In this document: piece after piece, positions 1 through 8,055 of the stretch
How the letters are laid out: each line of letters begins with the position of its first letter
Position numbering within the stretch: the first letter of the stretch is position 1
Assembly (NCBI RefSeq): GCF_003955685.1
Contig: NZ_RXHJ01000002.1
Coordinates: forward strand, 234,715-298,714
Length of the DNA stretch: 64,000 bases
Direction: 5' to 3'
From: Corynebacterium hylobatis
GTDB taxonomy: Bacteria > Actinomycetota > Actinomycetes > Mycobacteriales > Mycobacteriaceae
The notes under the pieces: model-generated
Told to the model about the DNA's origin: nothing
Databases searched by the model: none
Seen by the model: only the letters and a program-made list of their open reading frames with translations
Made by a program: the position numbers and the translations under genes

Positions 1-718
1 TGCTCGTCGCGTGATGCGACAACTGGCAGCGGCAGAATCCGACATCGCAGAACTGGCCAGCGGAAGGAAAGGCAGCCTGTCAATAGGGGCGTTTCCCACT
101 GTCGCCGCCTCGTTCCTCCCCCTGGCCATCGATAAATTCAAGCGTCGATACCCATCGGTAGACCTCCTGATCCGCAGCGCGAGACTGAATAGGCTGGTCC
201 AGGAGCTGGAGGAGGGCGGGGTCCAACTAGCACTCCTGTGGGACTACCCCTGGACCCCATTCATGCGAGAAGGGCTGACCACCACAGAAGTTTTCCGGGA
301 AACTTTCGTGGTCCTGGTAGCAAAAGATCACCATCTGGCCAGGCAGGACCACGTCCACCTGGAGCAGCTCGCCGAGGAGAACTGGGTGACGCGGGGCGAT
401 AATCACCCCGTCGTGGAAGTTATCGAAAAATCAGGATCCCAGGCAGGCTTCCGGCCCAGAATCGCCATGTATGCCAATGACTACCAGGAGACGCAGGCGA
501 TGGTCAGCGTAGGGATCGGCGTGGCGATTGCACCGAGGAGCGCGCTGGTTGTCCAGCACCCGAACGTCAAAATTCTGGGGATCGCCGTCGATGCCCCAGT
601 GCGGCGCGTACTACTGGGTCAGCGAGAGGAACGTTCCCTTTCACCGTTGGAAATGGCCTTCAGATCGTTGCTGATGGAGTTGGGGCCAGAGTTCTCCAAG
701 GTGGTCGGGAGCCAGTAG
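1..718 (+). CDS. LysR-family transcriptional regulator, 3' part only
   Basis: This is the effector-binding part of a LysR-type regulator. The frame is open to the left edge, so the DNA-binding helix-turn-helix lies outside the window. About 235 residues are visible. They start in the linker helix (QLAAAESDIAEL) and run into the periplasmic-binding-like fold: GSLSIGAFPTVAASFLP, a QLALLWDYP segment, and GIGVAIAPRSAL near the end, all typical of the family. The ligand is unknown. The next gene in the same direction starts about 500 bases downstream, so co-transcription is not evident. Regulation of the TcuA-like gene by this protein is possible, because enteric tcu genes have a LysR regulator, but that is only inference. 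Confidence 0.85.
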   Translation, partial: ARRVMRQLAAAESDIAELASGRKGSLSIGAFPTVAASFLPLAIDKFKRRYPSVDLLIRSARLNRLVQELEEGGVQLALLWDYPWTPFMREGLTTTEVFRETFVVLVAKDHHLARQDHVHLEQLAEENWVTRGDNHPVVEVIEKSGSQAGFRPRIAMYANDYQETQAMVSVGIGVAIAPRSALVVQHPNVKILGIAVDAPVRRVLLGQREERSLSPLEMAFRSLLMELGPEFSKVVGSQ

Positions 719-1041
719 CTCCCTGCCGGACACCCGGCCCCTCATGCGGGGACCTCTCCGGTGACCTGGCGATCCGGCGCATCCGTCAAGGGCAAATTGC
801 CGTCAGAACAAGTAGCAAGAGACTCAGGAACGTGTTGCCCTACTCCGCGTTTACGCCCATCCAGTTCTGTGAGTCGTCCAGGATTTGACTCACGAGAAGA
901 AACGCATCGGGAACAAGTACACCACAATGCTGCGGCCAGCTGCCTGGCATGCAGGTACCGTGACGTTCCCTTCCCCCTACTCACCCGAGGTGAGTTCTAC
1001 CGCGAGCACCCCGCCCACCCCCCGCCACCGATAGACCGGCC

Positions 1042-1072
1042 AGCTGGTCGATACCTCAGATATCGACCGGCT
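1042..1072. repeat. 12-bp-stem inverted repeat
   Basis: AGCTGGTCGATA at 1042-1053 pairs with TATCGACCGGCT at 1061-1072 with one G-U-compatible mismatch and a 7-base loop. No T-run follows, so it is not a classical terminator. It lies about 150 bases upstream of the TcuA-like gene and could be an operator or a structured leader element. Confidence 0.5.
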
Positions 1073-1174
1073 CCCGAGGCTGCCTCCATCAACGGCCGCC
1101 ATTACCTCCGGAGCAGGCGACCAGGTGCAGCACCCGTCCCGTGCCAGGAATACAGGAGCACCTCCCGGAATATA

Positions 1175-1196
1175 TTTGTATACTTCTGTATACAAA
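1175..1196. promoter_or_regulatory. perfect palindrome, likely GntR/FadR-type operator
   Basis: TTTGTATAC (1175-1183), four bases, then GTATACAAA (1188-1196): a perfect 9-bp inverted repeat in which each half also contains the self-complementary word GTATAC. Operators of FadR-subfamily GntR regulators often have a GT-N-AC core. The site lies 29 bases before the start of the TcuA-like gene, and a FadR-type GntR gene follows that gene, so autoregulation of the pair is the simplest reading. Confidence 0.65.
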
Positions 1197-1225
1197 GACC
1201 CATCCGGCCCACCTAAGGAGCATCC

Positions 1226-2713
1226 GTGAACACTGACCAGAGCCAGCACAGCCGAGACGCCGACGTCATCGTCGTCGGCGGGGGCAACGCGGCGTTCACT
1301 GCCGCCCACGCCGCAGCGACCAGGGGGCGCAGCGTCATCCTGCTTGAGCACGGCAGTGAGGACATGGCCGGCGGCAACAGCTTCTACACCGCCGGCGCCA
1401 CGCGCATCGTCCATGACGGACTCGAGGACCTGAAGCGCCTCGTCGAGGAAGACCCACGCCACTCCACCACCGTTGTCCCCCCATACTCTGCCGATGAGTA
1501 CCGGGCAGATCTGGAGAAGGTCACCGAGGGCAAGAACGATCCGGAGCTGACCGAGGTCCTCATCAGCGAGATCACCCCCACCCTGCTGTGGCTGAAGTCG
1601 CTGGGATTGAAGTACCGGCTCATGTACGAACGCCAGGCCTACGAGCGCCCGGACGGCAGCCACCTCTTCTGGGGCGGACTCCATGTCGGCAATGTCGGCG
1701 GCGGCGAGGGGATGATCGAGGACCACACCCGGGTGGCACGGGAGAACGGCGTGGATATCCGCTACAACCACCGTGCGAAAGAACTGCTCACCGATGGGTC
1801 GGGGAAAGTCACCGGTGTCCGCGCTGAGACCCGGGACGGTGAGGTCGAGCTGCACGCTGAATCGGTGGTGATGGCGGCCGGCGGCTTCGAGGCTAACCCC
1901 GAGTGGCGGAGGGAGCACCTCGGTGAAGGCTGGGAGAACGCGAAGGTCCGCGGCACGCCCTACAACCAGGGGGACATGATCGCGGCCGCACTGAAGATCG
2001 GCGCCGCGAAGGGCGGGGACTTCTCCACGTGCCACAGCGTCCAGTGGGACGCTCTCTGTGAAAACAACGAGTCCAACCGGGAGCTGACCAACCGTCTCAC
2101 CCGCCAGAGTTACTTCCTCGGCGTCCTAGTCAACCGCGACGGTGAGCGTTTCCTCGACGAGGGCGCCGACTTCCGCAACTACACCTACGCGAAATACGGC
2201 AAGGAGATCCTCCGCCAGCCGGGTTCCATCGCCTACCAGATCTTCGACTCGCAGATCCGGCCCATGCTGCGGACCGAGGAATACGACATGCCCGGTATTT
2301 CCGTGGAGGTGGCCGACAGCATCGGCGAGCTGGCCGACAAGCTGGGCATCGACCGGGACGGCTTCACCACCACCATTGAGACCTACAACTCCGCCATTGA
2401 CAGGGGCCTGGAATTCGACCCCACCATCAAGGACGGCAGGGCCGCCGATGTGACTCCCCCGAAGAGCAACTGGGCGGTCCCCCTGGAGAAGGGCCCTTTC
2501 TACGCTTTCCCGGTCACCTGCGGGATCACCTTCACCTTCGGCGGAGTGAAGACGGACGCCCACGGCCGGGTGCTCAATGAGCAGGGTGAGTGGATCGAGG
2601 GGTTGTTCGCAGCCGGCGAGATGCTGGGTGGGCTGTTCAGCCAGAACTACCCGGGCGGCACCGGTCTTGCTGCCGGTTGCGTGTTCGGGCGACGGGCCGG
2701 CTGCCTGGCCTGA
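1226..2713 (+). CDS. FAD-dependent dehydrogenase of the TcuA/fumarate reductase family
   Basis: A 495-residue flavoprotein. The N-terminus has the dinucleotide-binding pattern VIVVGGGNAAF (about residues 14-24), then EHG and GGNSFYTAG as in the succinate dehydrogenase/fumarate reductase flavoprotein superfamily. The C-terminus has FTFGGVKTD, GLFAAGEMLGG and YPGGTGLAAG, which position the flavin. Overall it resembles the tricarballylate dehydrogenase TcuA more than urocanate or 3-ketosteroid dehydrogenases. The partner genes tcuB (electron transfer) and tcuC (transporter) are not in the window, so the real substrate is open. The start is a GTG with TAAGGAG six bases upstream. The GntR regulator follows after 65 bases on the same strand, and the palindrome at 1175-1196 sits in the promoter. 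Confidence 0.75.
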   Translation: MNTDQSQHSRDADVIVVGGGNAAFTAAHAAATRGRSVILLEHGSEDMAGGNSFYTAGATRIVHDGLEDLKRLVEEDPRHSTTVVPPYSADEYRADLEKVTEGKNDPELTEVLISEITPTLLWLKSLGLKYRLMYERQAYERPDGSHLFWGGLHVGNVGGGEGMIEDHTRVARENGVDIRYNHRAKELLTDGSGKVTGVRAETRDGEVELHAESVVMAAGGFEANPEWRREHLGEGWENAKVRGTPYNQGDMIAAALKIGAAKGGDFSTCHSVQWDALCENNESNRELTNRLTRQSYFLGVLVNRDGERFLDEGADFRNYTYAKYGKEILRQPGSIAYQIFDSQIRPMLRTEEYDMPGISVEVADSIGELADKLGIDRDGFTTTIETYNSAIDRGLEFDPTIKDGRAADVTPPKSNWAVPLEKGPFYAFPVTCGITFTFGGVKTDAHGRVLNEQGEWIEGLFAAGEMLGGLFSQNYPGGTGLAAGCVFGRRAGCLA

Positions 2714-2778
2714 CGGGTAGAATCCAGGGGAGGAGGTTCCGCCGGTGCCGGTCACTGCGGAGAAAGCGAGGAGTGAGG

Positions 2779-3444
2779 ATGGTTTCACCTAGAGAGCGGA
2801 AAGTGGACACCGACCAGATCTTCACCACCCTCCGCGATGAGATCCTCACCGGCCAGCACCCGGCCGGCACTCAGTTCAAGGAGATCCCGCTGGCGGAGCG
2901 TTTCGGGGTCTCCCGCACCCCGATCCGTTCCGCGCTGACCCGCCTGCAGCAGGAGCAGCTGCTCGTGCGTCGGGACCGGGGTCTGGAGATCCCCCGCACC
3001 GATCCGGAACGGGTCATCCAGGTCTATGACCTGCGGATCAAGCTGGAAGAGACCGCCGCCGGAGAGGCTGCGCGGTCCCATCAGTTGTCGGAGCTGCTGC
3101 GTCTGGAGGCGCTGTTGGCCCGCGACCGCGCACTGGAGAACCCCACCGAGCAGGAGATGTTGAGCACCAACCTCGAGTTCCACGAGGCGGTCTGGGCGGC
3201 AACCCGCAATCCCGTGCTCATTGACCTGCTGGAACGATTGGGCACCCACCTGATCCACTCGCCCCGCCCCACACTCGCCGTGGGTGGCCGCTGGCCCGAG
3301 TCCCTGGACGAGCACGCCGCCATCATCCGGGCCATCGAGGACCGGGATGAGGAGCTGGCCCGCCAGCTCGCCCGCGAGCACATGGAGACAGCCAAGAAGA
3401 TCCGTCTGCGCCTGCTCAAGGAGACCGCCATCCATTCATTCTGA
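2779..3444 (+). CDS. GntR-family regulator (FadR/FCD type)
   Basis: A 221-residue repressor-like protein. Residues 1-75 form the winged helix: IFTTLRDEILTGQHPAGTQF, then LAERFGVSRTPIRSALTRL. The C-terminal part is all-helical and carries the FCD-type pattern (DLRIKLEETAAGEAA, EFHEAVWAATRN, and EHAAIIRAIEDRDEELARQLAREHM). The His and Asp residues of such domains usually bind a metal and an organic acid ligand. I chose the ATG at 2779 because GAGGAG lies five bases upstream; an in-frame GTG at 2773 is the alternative. It probably controls the upstream flavoprotein gene through the GTATAC palindrome. Its 3' end overlaps the convergent multicopper oxidase gene by 9 bases. Confidence 0.85.
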   Translation: MVSPRERKVDTDQIFTTLRDEILTGQHPAGTQFKEIPLAERFGVSRTPIRSALTRLQQEQLLVRRDRGLEIPRTDPERVIQVYDLRIKLEETAAGEAARSHQLSELLRLEALLARDRALENPTEQEMLSTNLEFHEAVWAATRNPVLIDLLERLGTHLIHSPRPTLAVGGRWPESLDEHAAIIRAIEDRDEELARQLAREHMETAKKIRLRLLKETAIHSF

Positions 3445-4941
3445 CATCGGCACCAGGTCCGGCTCCTGACCGGGCGCGACCACCATGAACTGGCCCATCA
3501 TGCCCATGTCCTCGTGCAGCAGCATGTGGCAGTGGAACATGTAGGGCATGGTGTTGTCGGGGTGCCAGCCGAATTCCACGGCGAGTTCTGCAGTGGATCC
3601 CGGCGGCAGGGCGACGGTGTCCTTCCAGCCGCTGGTGGTCACTTCAGCGACGTCGGTTCCGGTGAGGCTGAGCACCTTGAAGCGGGCATCGTGGATGTGG
3701 AAGTTGTGGGGCCAGTCAGCGTTCTCATTGGTCACGGTCCACAACTCCGGACCCCGGTGGTCAATGACGAAATCAACCCGTTCCATGTCCATGAGCCGGC
3801 CGTTGATCTCGAAGGTGTTGAGCACGAACTCCCGGCGCGGTGCTCCCCGCAGGTCCGGGCTTGCCTGCGCCGCCGGGTCCAGCTCCCCGGGCAGCTCCGG
3901 CGGCTGCGGGGCATCGTTGCCCGGTCCGGTGATCTGCAGCAGGTTAAAAGCGTCCTGGAAACCGAAGTCGGGGCTGTTCTCGCCGGTCGGGATGCCGAAG
4001 TTGTTGTCCAGCCCCACTGAGCGCAGCGTGACCTCCTCCCCCGGCTCCAGATCGACGATGATCTCCACCCGCTCCGCGGGCCCCAGCAGTACCGAGTCCA
4101 CTTCCTCCGGGGCGGCGAGCAGACCGGAATCGGAGGCGATGACGTGGAAGGGGCGGTCGTCGGAAAACGCGAGGTGGTGGAAGCGCATCCCGGCGGCGTT
4201 GAGCAACCGCACGCGCAGCCGCCGGGTGGTGGCCTGGAAACGGCAGTTGGTGATGCCGTTGACCAGCGGGGTGTCGCCGAGCAGCCCGAAGGTGGGGTCG
4301 ATCTCCTCGTCGAGTTGCCCGTCGGCGGTGAATTTCACGTCCGCGATGATCACGGGGATGTCGTCGACCCCGTAGTCCTCCGGCAGACCCAGCCCCGCGG
4401 TGACCTCGTCGTCGAGGAGGAACATGCCCGCCAGCCCGCGGTAGCAGTGCAGGGCGGTGCGCTCATGCGGATGCGGGTGGTACCAGAGGGTCGCGGCCGG
4501 CTGATCCACCGTCCATTCCGGGGTCCACGTCGCGCCGGGTTCGATCGGCGAGTGCGGGCCGCCGTCCGCCCAGGCGGGCAGCTTCATGCCGTGCCAGTGG
4601 ATGGTGGTCATCTCGTCGAGTTCGTTGGTGATGTCGACGGTGACGTCCTCACCCCGGTGCGCCCGGAACGTCGGCCCCAGGTGCCCGCCGGAGAAACCCC
4701 ATGTGGTGGTGACGATGCCGGGCAGGATCTCGGCGCTGCCCGCCTGGGTGGTGACCTGGAACCGGCGGCGGCCGTCGATAAGCTCGCCTTCGTACAGCGG
4801 CGGGATGGGCAGGGGCCGCGGCTCCGCATCGTAGCCGCGGGGTTCGGGCTGCCCGTTGCGGGTGCAGGCAGCGGCTACCGCCCCGGCCAGCAGCACCGCC
4901 GCCCCGCGGAAGAAGGTCCGGCGACTGAAACGGGTGCTCAT
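3436..4941 (-). CDS. Tat-exported multicopper oxidase
   Basis: A 501-residue multicopper oxidase of the CueO/CotA/bilirubin-oxidase kind, which oxidises a substrate at a type 1 copper and reduces oxygen to water. The N-terminus has a twin-arginine signal (SRRTFF, residues 6-11) before a hydrophobic stretch ending AAAC26, which may also serve as a weak lipobox. Copper ligands are visible in order: HWHG at 115-118, HPHPH at 155-159, HNFHIHD in the last quarter, and HCHMLLHEDMGMM from 470. The last supplies the type 1 Cys and a Met axial ligand. No copper chaperone or copper regulator is adjacent. A TAGGCT hexamer lies six bases before the ATG, so the mRNA is probably leaderless. Confidence 0.9.
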   Translation of the reverse strand: MSTRFSRRTFFRGAAVLLAGAVAAACTRNGQPEPRGYDAEPRPLPIPPLYEGELIDGRRRFQVTTQAGSAEILPGIVTTTWGFSGGHLGPTFRAHRGEDVTVDITNELDEMTTIHWHGMKLPAWADGGPHSPIEPGATWTPEWTVDQPAATLWYHPHPHERTALHCYRGLAGMFLLDDEVTAGLGLPEDYGVDDIPVIIADVKFTADGQLDEEIDPTFGLLGDTPLVNGITNCRFQATTRRLRVRLLNAAGMRFHHLAFSDDRPFHVIASDSGLLAAPEEVDSVLLGPAERVEIIVDLEPGEEVTLRSVGLDNNFGIPTGENSPDFGFQDAFNLLQITGPGNDAPQPPELPGELDPAAQASPDLRGAPRREFVLNTFEINGRLMDMERVDFVIDHRGPELWTVTNENADWPHNFHIHDARFKVLSLTGTDVAEVTTSGWKDTVALPPGSTAELAVEFGWHPDNTMPYMFHCHMLLHEDMGMMGQFMVVAPGQEPDLVPMSE

Positions 4942-4975
4942 GTATTCAGCCTAGACGGCGGTGCGCCCCACCGGA

Positions 4976-5995
4976 TCAACCCAGAGAGGCCGCGAGCTCC
5001 GCGTGGTAGCGGGCGGTGGTCTCCGGGTGGGCGCGGAAGCGGGACTTGATGGTGTTACGCCCGCACAGGTCGAAGATCTCCTGGTCGGAGAGGTCCGCGC
5101 CGGCGCCGGGGGCGTCGGCGGCCAGCTCTGGTGGTAGCTCGACGCGCGGGAAGCGGGCGTCGAGGTCCGGAGCTAGGAAGAAGGGCACCGAGTAGCGGGA
5201 GGTGCCCGGCTCCGGAGGGAGAACCCGGTGCGGGGTGGCCTTGAGGTAGCCGTCGGTGGCGGCCTCAAGCAGCTCACCGATGTTGACCACGAAGTGGTCG
5301 GTGATGGGGTCAGCGTCAATCCAGCCCTCGGCGGTCTCGACCTGCAGACCGGAGGAACCGTCCTCGAGCAGCAGCAGGGTGAGTACACCCGAGTCGTGGT
5401 GCGCGCCGACACCCTGGCCGGACTCGGAACCGTCGTGGCCCGGGTAGTGGGCCAACTTCATGGTCGGGTACGGCTTCTCGAATGCCGCGTCGAAGAACTC
5501 CGGTTCCTGGTCGAGGGATTCCGCCCAGGCGTGCAGCAGGGTCATACCCACCGCGCCGAGGTCCTCCTGCCAGCGGGTGACCAGGTCCTTCATGCGGGGG
5601 ATGGCACTGGGCCAGGGGTTGGGGCCCCACAGGATGCGCCAGGGGTTGGTGTCCAATCCCTCGGTCTCGGCGGGACCGTCGAAGCCGAAGTCGATCTGCT
5701 CGCGCCAGTCGACCAGCCCCTGGGTGCGTTCGTCCCCGAGTTCGGCGTAGCCGCGGTAGTGCGGGTTGTCCAGGTTGGAGATCTCGTACTTCTGTTCCTT
5801 GGGCAGGGCGAAGAACTCCTTGGCCATGTCGATCATCTCGTGCTGGAAGGACAGCGGGATGCCGTGGTCGGCCAGGTAGAAGAAGCCGATCTCGTGGGTG
5901 ACCTGGCGCAGTCGGGCGATTTCCTCCGCACGGTCGGGGCCGTGGACGAGTTTGCGCAGGGAGATGATCGGCAGGGACGGATCCTGGGTGCTCAT
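4976..5995 (-). CDS. 2-oxoglutarate/Fe(II)-dependent oxygenase, isopenicillin N synthase family (copy A)
   Basis: A 339-residue non-haem iron oxygenase. The N-terminal domain has IGFFYLADHGIP (about 36-47). The catalytic jelly roll has the iron triad His199-x-Asp201 (GVGAHHDSG) with distal His256 (TPHRV), and Arg267-x-Ser269 (RYS) for the 2-oxoglutarate carboxylate. All three ligands are intact, so it should be active. The substrate is unknown; true isopenicillin N synthesis is unlikely because no peptide synthetase is near. A closely similar paralogue is encoded upstream in the same operon (6909-7937), with a MetQ-like lipoprotein gene between them; 53 bases separate this gene from the lipoprotein gene. 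Confidence 0.85.
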   Translation of the reverse strand: MSTQDPSLPIISLRKLVHGPDRAEEIARLRQVTHEIGFFYLADHGIPLSFQHEMIDMAKEFFALPKEQKYEISNLDNPHYRGYAELGDERTQGLVDWREQIDFGFDGPAETEGLDTNPWRILWGPNPWPSAIPRMKDLVTRWQEDLGAVGMTLLHAWAESLDQEPEFFDAAFEKPYPTMKLAHYPGHDGSESGQGVGAHHDSGVLTLLLLEDGSSGLQVETAEGWIDADPITDHFVVNIGELLEAATDGYLKATPHRVLPPEPGTSRYSVPFFLAPDLDARFPRVELPPELAADAPGAGADLSDQEIFDLCGRNTIKSRFRAHPETTARYHAELAASLG

Positions 5996-6048
5996 GTTTC
6001 CTCGGTGTTCCTCTGGTGAAAATTAACAGACAGCCTTGTCCGGACAGA

Positions 6049-6894
6049 TTACCCGGATATCGCCCCGGAATCTGTGACCGGTACCACCGCAGAACCGAAT
6101 CGCTCCCGGATCCAGTCGGCGGTCGCCGCCGAGGTAATGGCCCCGGTGAGCGCAGCCACCCGCTCATCGTCGACGGCTCCGGCGGAGGCGACGAGGATGT
6201 TGGCGTAGGGGTTGCCCTCCGCGTCCTCGGTGATCAGGGCACCACCGACGGGGTCGAGTCCGGCCTCGAGTGCGAAGTTCGAGCTGATGACGGCGGCCGC
6301 CACCGAGGAGTCATCCAGTGAGCGGGCGGCCAGGTCGTCCTCGATCGGCACCAGATCGAGGTTGCGGGGGTTGTCCGCGACGGACTCGACGGTGATCTGG
6401 GAGATCGCTGCCGGATCGGCATCTGTGTCCAGGGTGATCACCCCGTGGTCCTGCAGGAGGAGCAAGCCGCGGGCGAAGTTGCTGGCGCTGCGCGGCAGGG
6501 TGATCGTTGAGCCCTCGGGGATGTCCGCCAGGTCCCCGTACCGGGCGGAGTACAGGGACATCGGCTCAATGTGGATCGGGGCGAGCACCTCCACGCCGGT
6601 CTGACCGGTCTGCTCCTGCCAGTCCAGGAGGTAGGGCTCGTGCTGGAAGAAGTTGAGGGGTGCGCTGCCGTCGACGAGTGCGGCGTTGACCTCAGGTCCG
6701 CCGGTGACAACCTTGATGTCGAGCTCGAAGGTGTCGTCGTTCTCATCGACCCATTCCAGGATCTCGGCGTGCGGGGTGGAGGCCGCGAGCACCTGCAGTG
6801 GGCCTTCCCCCTCCGGGGTGGAGGAGCAGGAGGCCAGGGCCCCGGCGGTGGCCAGTGCGGTGAGGGTGAGCAGGAGGGGGCGTGCGTGTTTCAT
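6049..6894 (-). CDS. MetQ/NlpA-family substrate-binding lipoprotein
   Basis: A 281-residue ABC-importer binding protein. The signal peptide ends in a lipobox (ALAS before Cys23). The mature part follows the MetQ pattern: LQVLAASTPHAEILEWV, NFFQHEPYLLDW, an EPMSLYS segment, and PRSASNFARGLLLLQDHGVI. Family members bind D/L-methionine or related sulfur amino acids for MetNI. No ATPase or permease gene is adjacent, so this is an orphan binding protein that would need transporter subunits encoded elsewhere. It lies between two paralogous 2-oxoglutarate oxygenase genes, 14 and 53 bases away, which suggests that its ligand, or a relative of it, is oxidised by those enzymes. Confidence 0.8.
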   Translation of the reverse strand: MKHARPLLLTLTALATAGALASCSSTPEGEGPLQVLAASTPHAEILEWVDENDDTFELDIKVVTGGPEVNAALVDGSAPLNFFQHEPYLLDWQEQTGQTGVEVLAPIHIEPMSLYSARYGDLADIPEGSTITLPRSASNFARGLLLLQDHGVITLDTDADPAAISQITVESVADNPRNLDLVPIEDDLAARSLDDSSVAAAVISSNFALEAGLDPVGGALITEDAEGNPYANILVASAGAVDDERVAALTGAITSAATADWIRERFGSAVVPVTDSGAISG

Positions 6895-6908
6895 GTCGGT
6901 GTCTTTCC

Positions 6909-7937
6909 TTAGGCCAGGGAGGCGGCGAGGTCGGCGTGGTAACGGGCGGTGGTCTCCGGGTGCGCGCGCAGGCGGGCCTTGAGCGTGTTGCGGCCGGAAA
7001 TGTCGAAGATTTCCTCGCCGTGCATGTCCCTGCCGCGGCCGGGCGCGACGGCGGCCAGTTCCCCGGGCAGCGGCACCCGGGGGAAGCGGGAGTCCAGGTT
7101 GGGGGCGAGGAAATAGGGGATGGAGTAGCGGGAGGTGCCCGGCCCCGGCGGGAGCACGCGGTGCGGGGTGGCCTTGAGGTAGCCGTCGGTGGCGGCCTCA
7201 AGCAGCTCGCCGATGTTGACCACAAAGTGGTTGGGTAGGGGTTCGACGTCGATCCATCCACCCTCGTTCTCCACCTGCAGGCCTGCCGAGCCCTGTTCCG
7301 GCAGCAGGAGGGTGAGCACGCCGGGGTCGTGGTGCGCGCCCACACCCTGCCCGGACTGTGAACCGTCGTGGCCCGGGTAGTGGGCGAGTTTCAGCAGCGG
7401 GTAGGGGCGGGTGAAGTGCCCGTCGAAGAAATCCGGTTCCTGGCCCAGCGATTCCGCCCAGGCGCGGAGCAGATCGAGGCCCACCTCTGTGAGAGTGTCC
7501 AGCCATTGGTTGACCAGGTCCTTCAGCTCGGGAACGGTGGTGGGCCAGGGGTTGGGCCCCTCCAGCACCCGCCACGGGTGGGTGGTCAGCCCTCCGGTCT
7601 CCGCCGCCCGGTCCGCGCCGTAATCGATCTGCTCGCGCCAATCGACCAGACCCTGGGTTCGCTCGTCGCCGAGTTCGGCGTATCCGCGGTAGTGCGGGTT
7701 GTTCAGGTTGGAGATCTCCTGTTTGGCTTCCTTCGGCAGTGCGAAGAAGCGTCTGGCTGCGTCGAAGAGCTGCTGTTGGAGCTCCTCGGGGACTCCGTGG
7801 TCCGCGAGGTAGAAGAAGCCGATGGTGTGGGTCACCTCGCGCAGGCGGATGATCTCCGCGGCGCGTTCCGCCTCACCGGAGCGACCCAGGAGGGTGGCCA
7901 GCGAGATGATGGGGAGGGAGGGGCTGTTGTCGCTCAT
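6909..7937 (-). CDS. 2-oxoglutarate/Fe(II)-dependent oxygenase, isopenicillin N synthase family (copy B)
   Basis: A 342-residue paralogue of the oxygenase at 4976-5995, clearly alike along the whole length (both share NPHYRGYAELGDERTQGL and HFVVNIGELLEAATDGYLK). The iron ligands His202-x-Asp204 and His259 and the 2-oxoglutarate Arg270-x-Ser272 are present. It appears to be the first gene of a three-gene operon: oxygenase B, MetQ-like lipoprotein, oxygenase A. The 118 bases upstream are AT-rich and shared with a divergent MFS gene. Differences cluster in the N-terminal third and around the substrate side (EQGSAG in place of EDGSSG), which fits a tandem duplication followed by change in substrate or stereochemistry. 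Substrate unknown. Confidence 0.85.
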   Translation of the reverse strand: MSDNSPSLPIISLATLLGRSGEAERAAEIIRLREVTHTIGFFYLADHGVPEELQQQLFDAARRFFALPKEAKQEISNLNNPHYRGYAELGDERTQGLVDWREQIDYGADRAAETGGLTTHPWRVLEGPNPWPTTVPELKDLVNQWLDTLTEVGLDLLRAWAESLGQEPDFFDGHFTRPYPLLKLAHYPGHDGSQSGQGVGAHHDPGVLTLLLPEQGSAGLQVENEGGWIDVEPLPNHFVVNIGELLEAATDGYLKATPHRVLPPGPGTSRYSIPYFLAPNLDSRFPRVPLPGELAAVAPGRGRDMHGEEIFDISGRNTLKARLRAHPETTARYHADLAASLA

Positions 7938-8055
7938 GGTGTCCTTTCGGGGAAATTACGTACTACTTAGTTCATACATTGCAGACCACTCGGTACAGAA
8001 AATATGATGCTTTTATATTCACGCCACTACCCGTGCCGCCCATTAAGGTGACCGT

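Larger units (their letters stand above)
719..1225. other. 507-base stretch without a convincing gene
   Basis: No open frame here reads like a protein; the longest (about 150 codons on the plus strand) is rich in Arg, Pro and Ser, as expected of noise in GC-rich DNA. What can be seen is an inverted repeat with GTGAGTC/GACTCAC arms at 869-893, a longer hairpin at 1042-1072, and the GTATAC palindrome at 1175-1196 just before the ribosome-binding site TAAGGAG (1214-1220) of the next gene. The stretch therefore probably carries the 3' end of the LysR transcript and the promoter of the flavoprotein gene. Confidence 0.6.

Noticed and set aside
761..1216. 151-codon open frame in the long gap before the TcuA-like gene
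   Set aside because: No ribosome-binding site, Arg/Pro/Ser-rich, no motif, and it would end inside the GTATAC operator region.
7938..8055. McbR or Zur box between the oxygenase operon and the MFS gene
   Set aside because: The region is AT-rich with a weak AATAT/ATATT repeat, but neither known box matches well enough.
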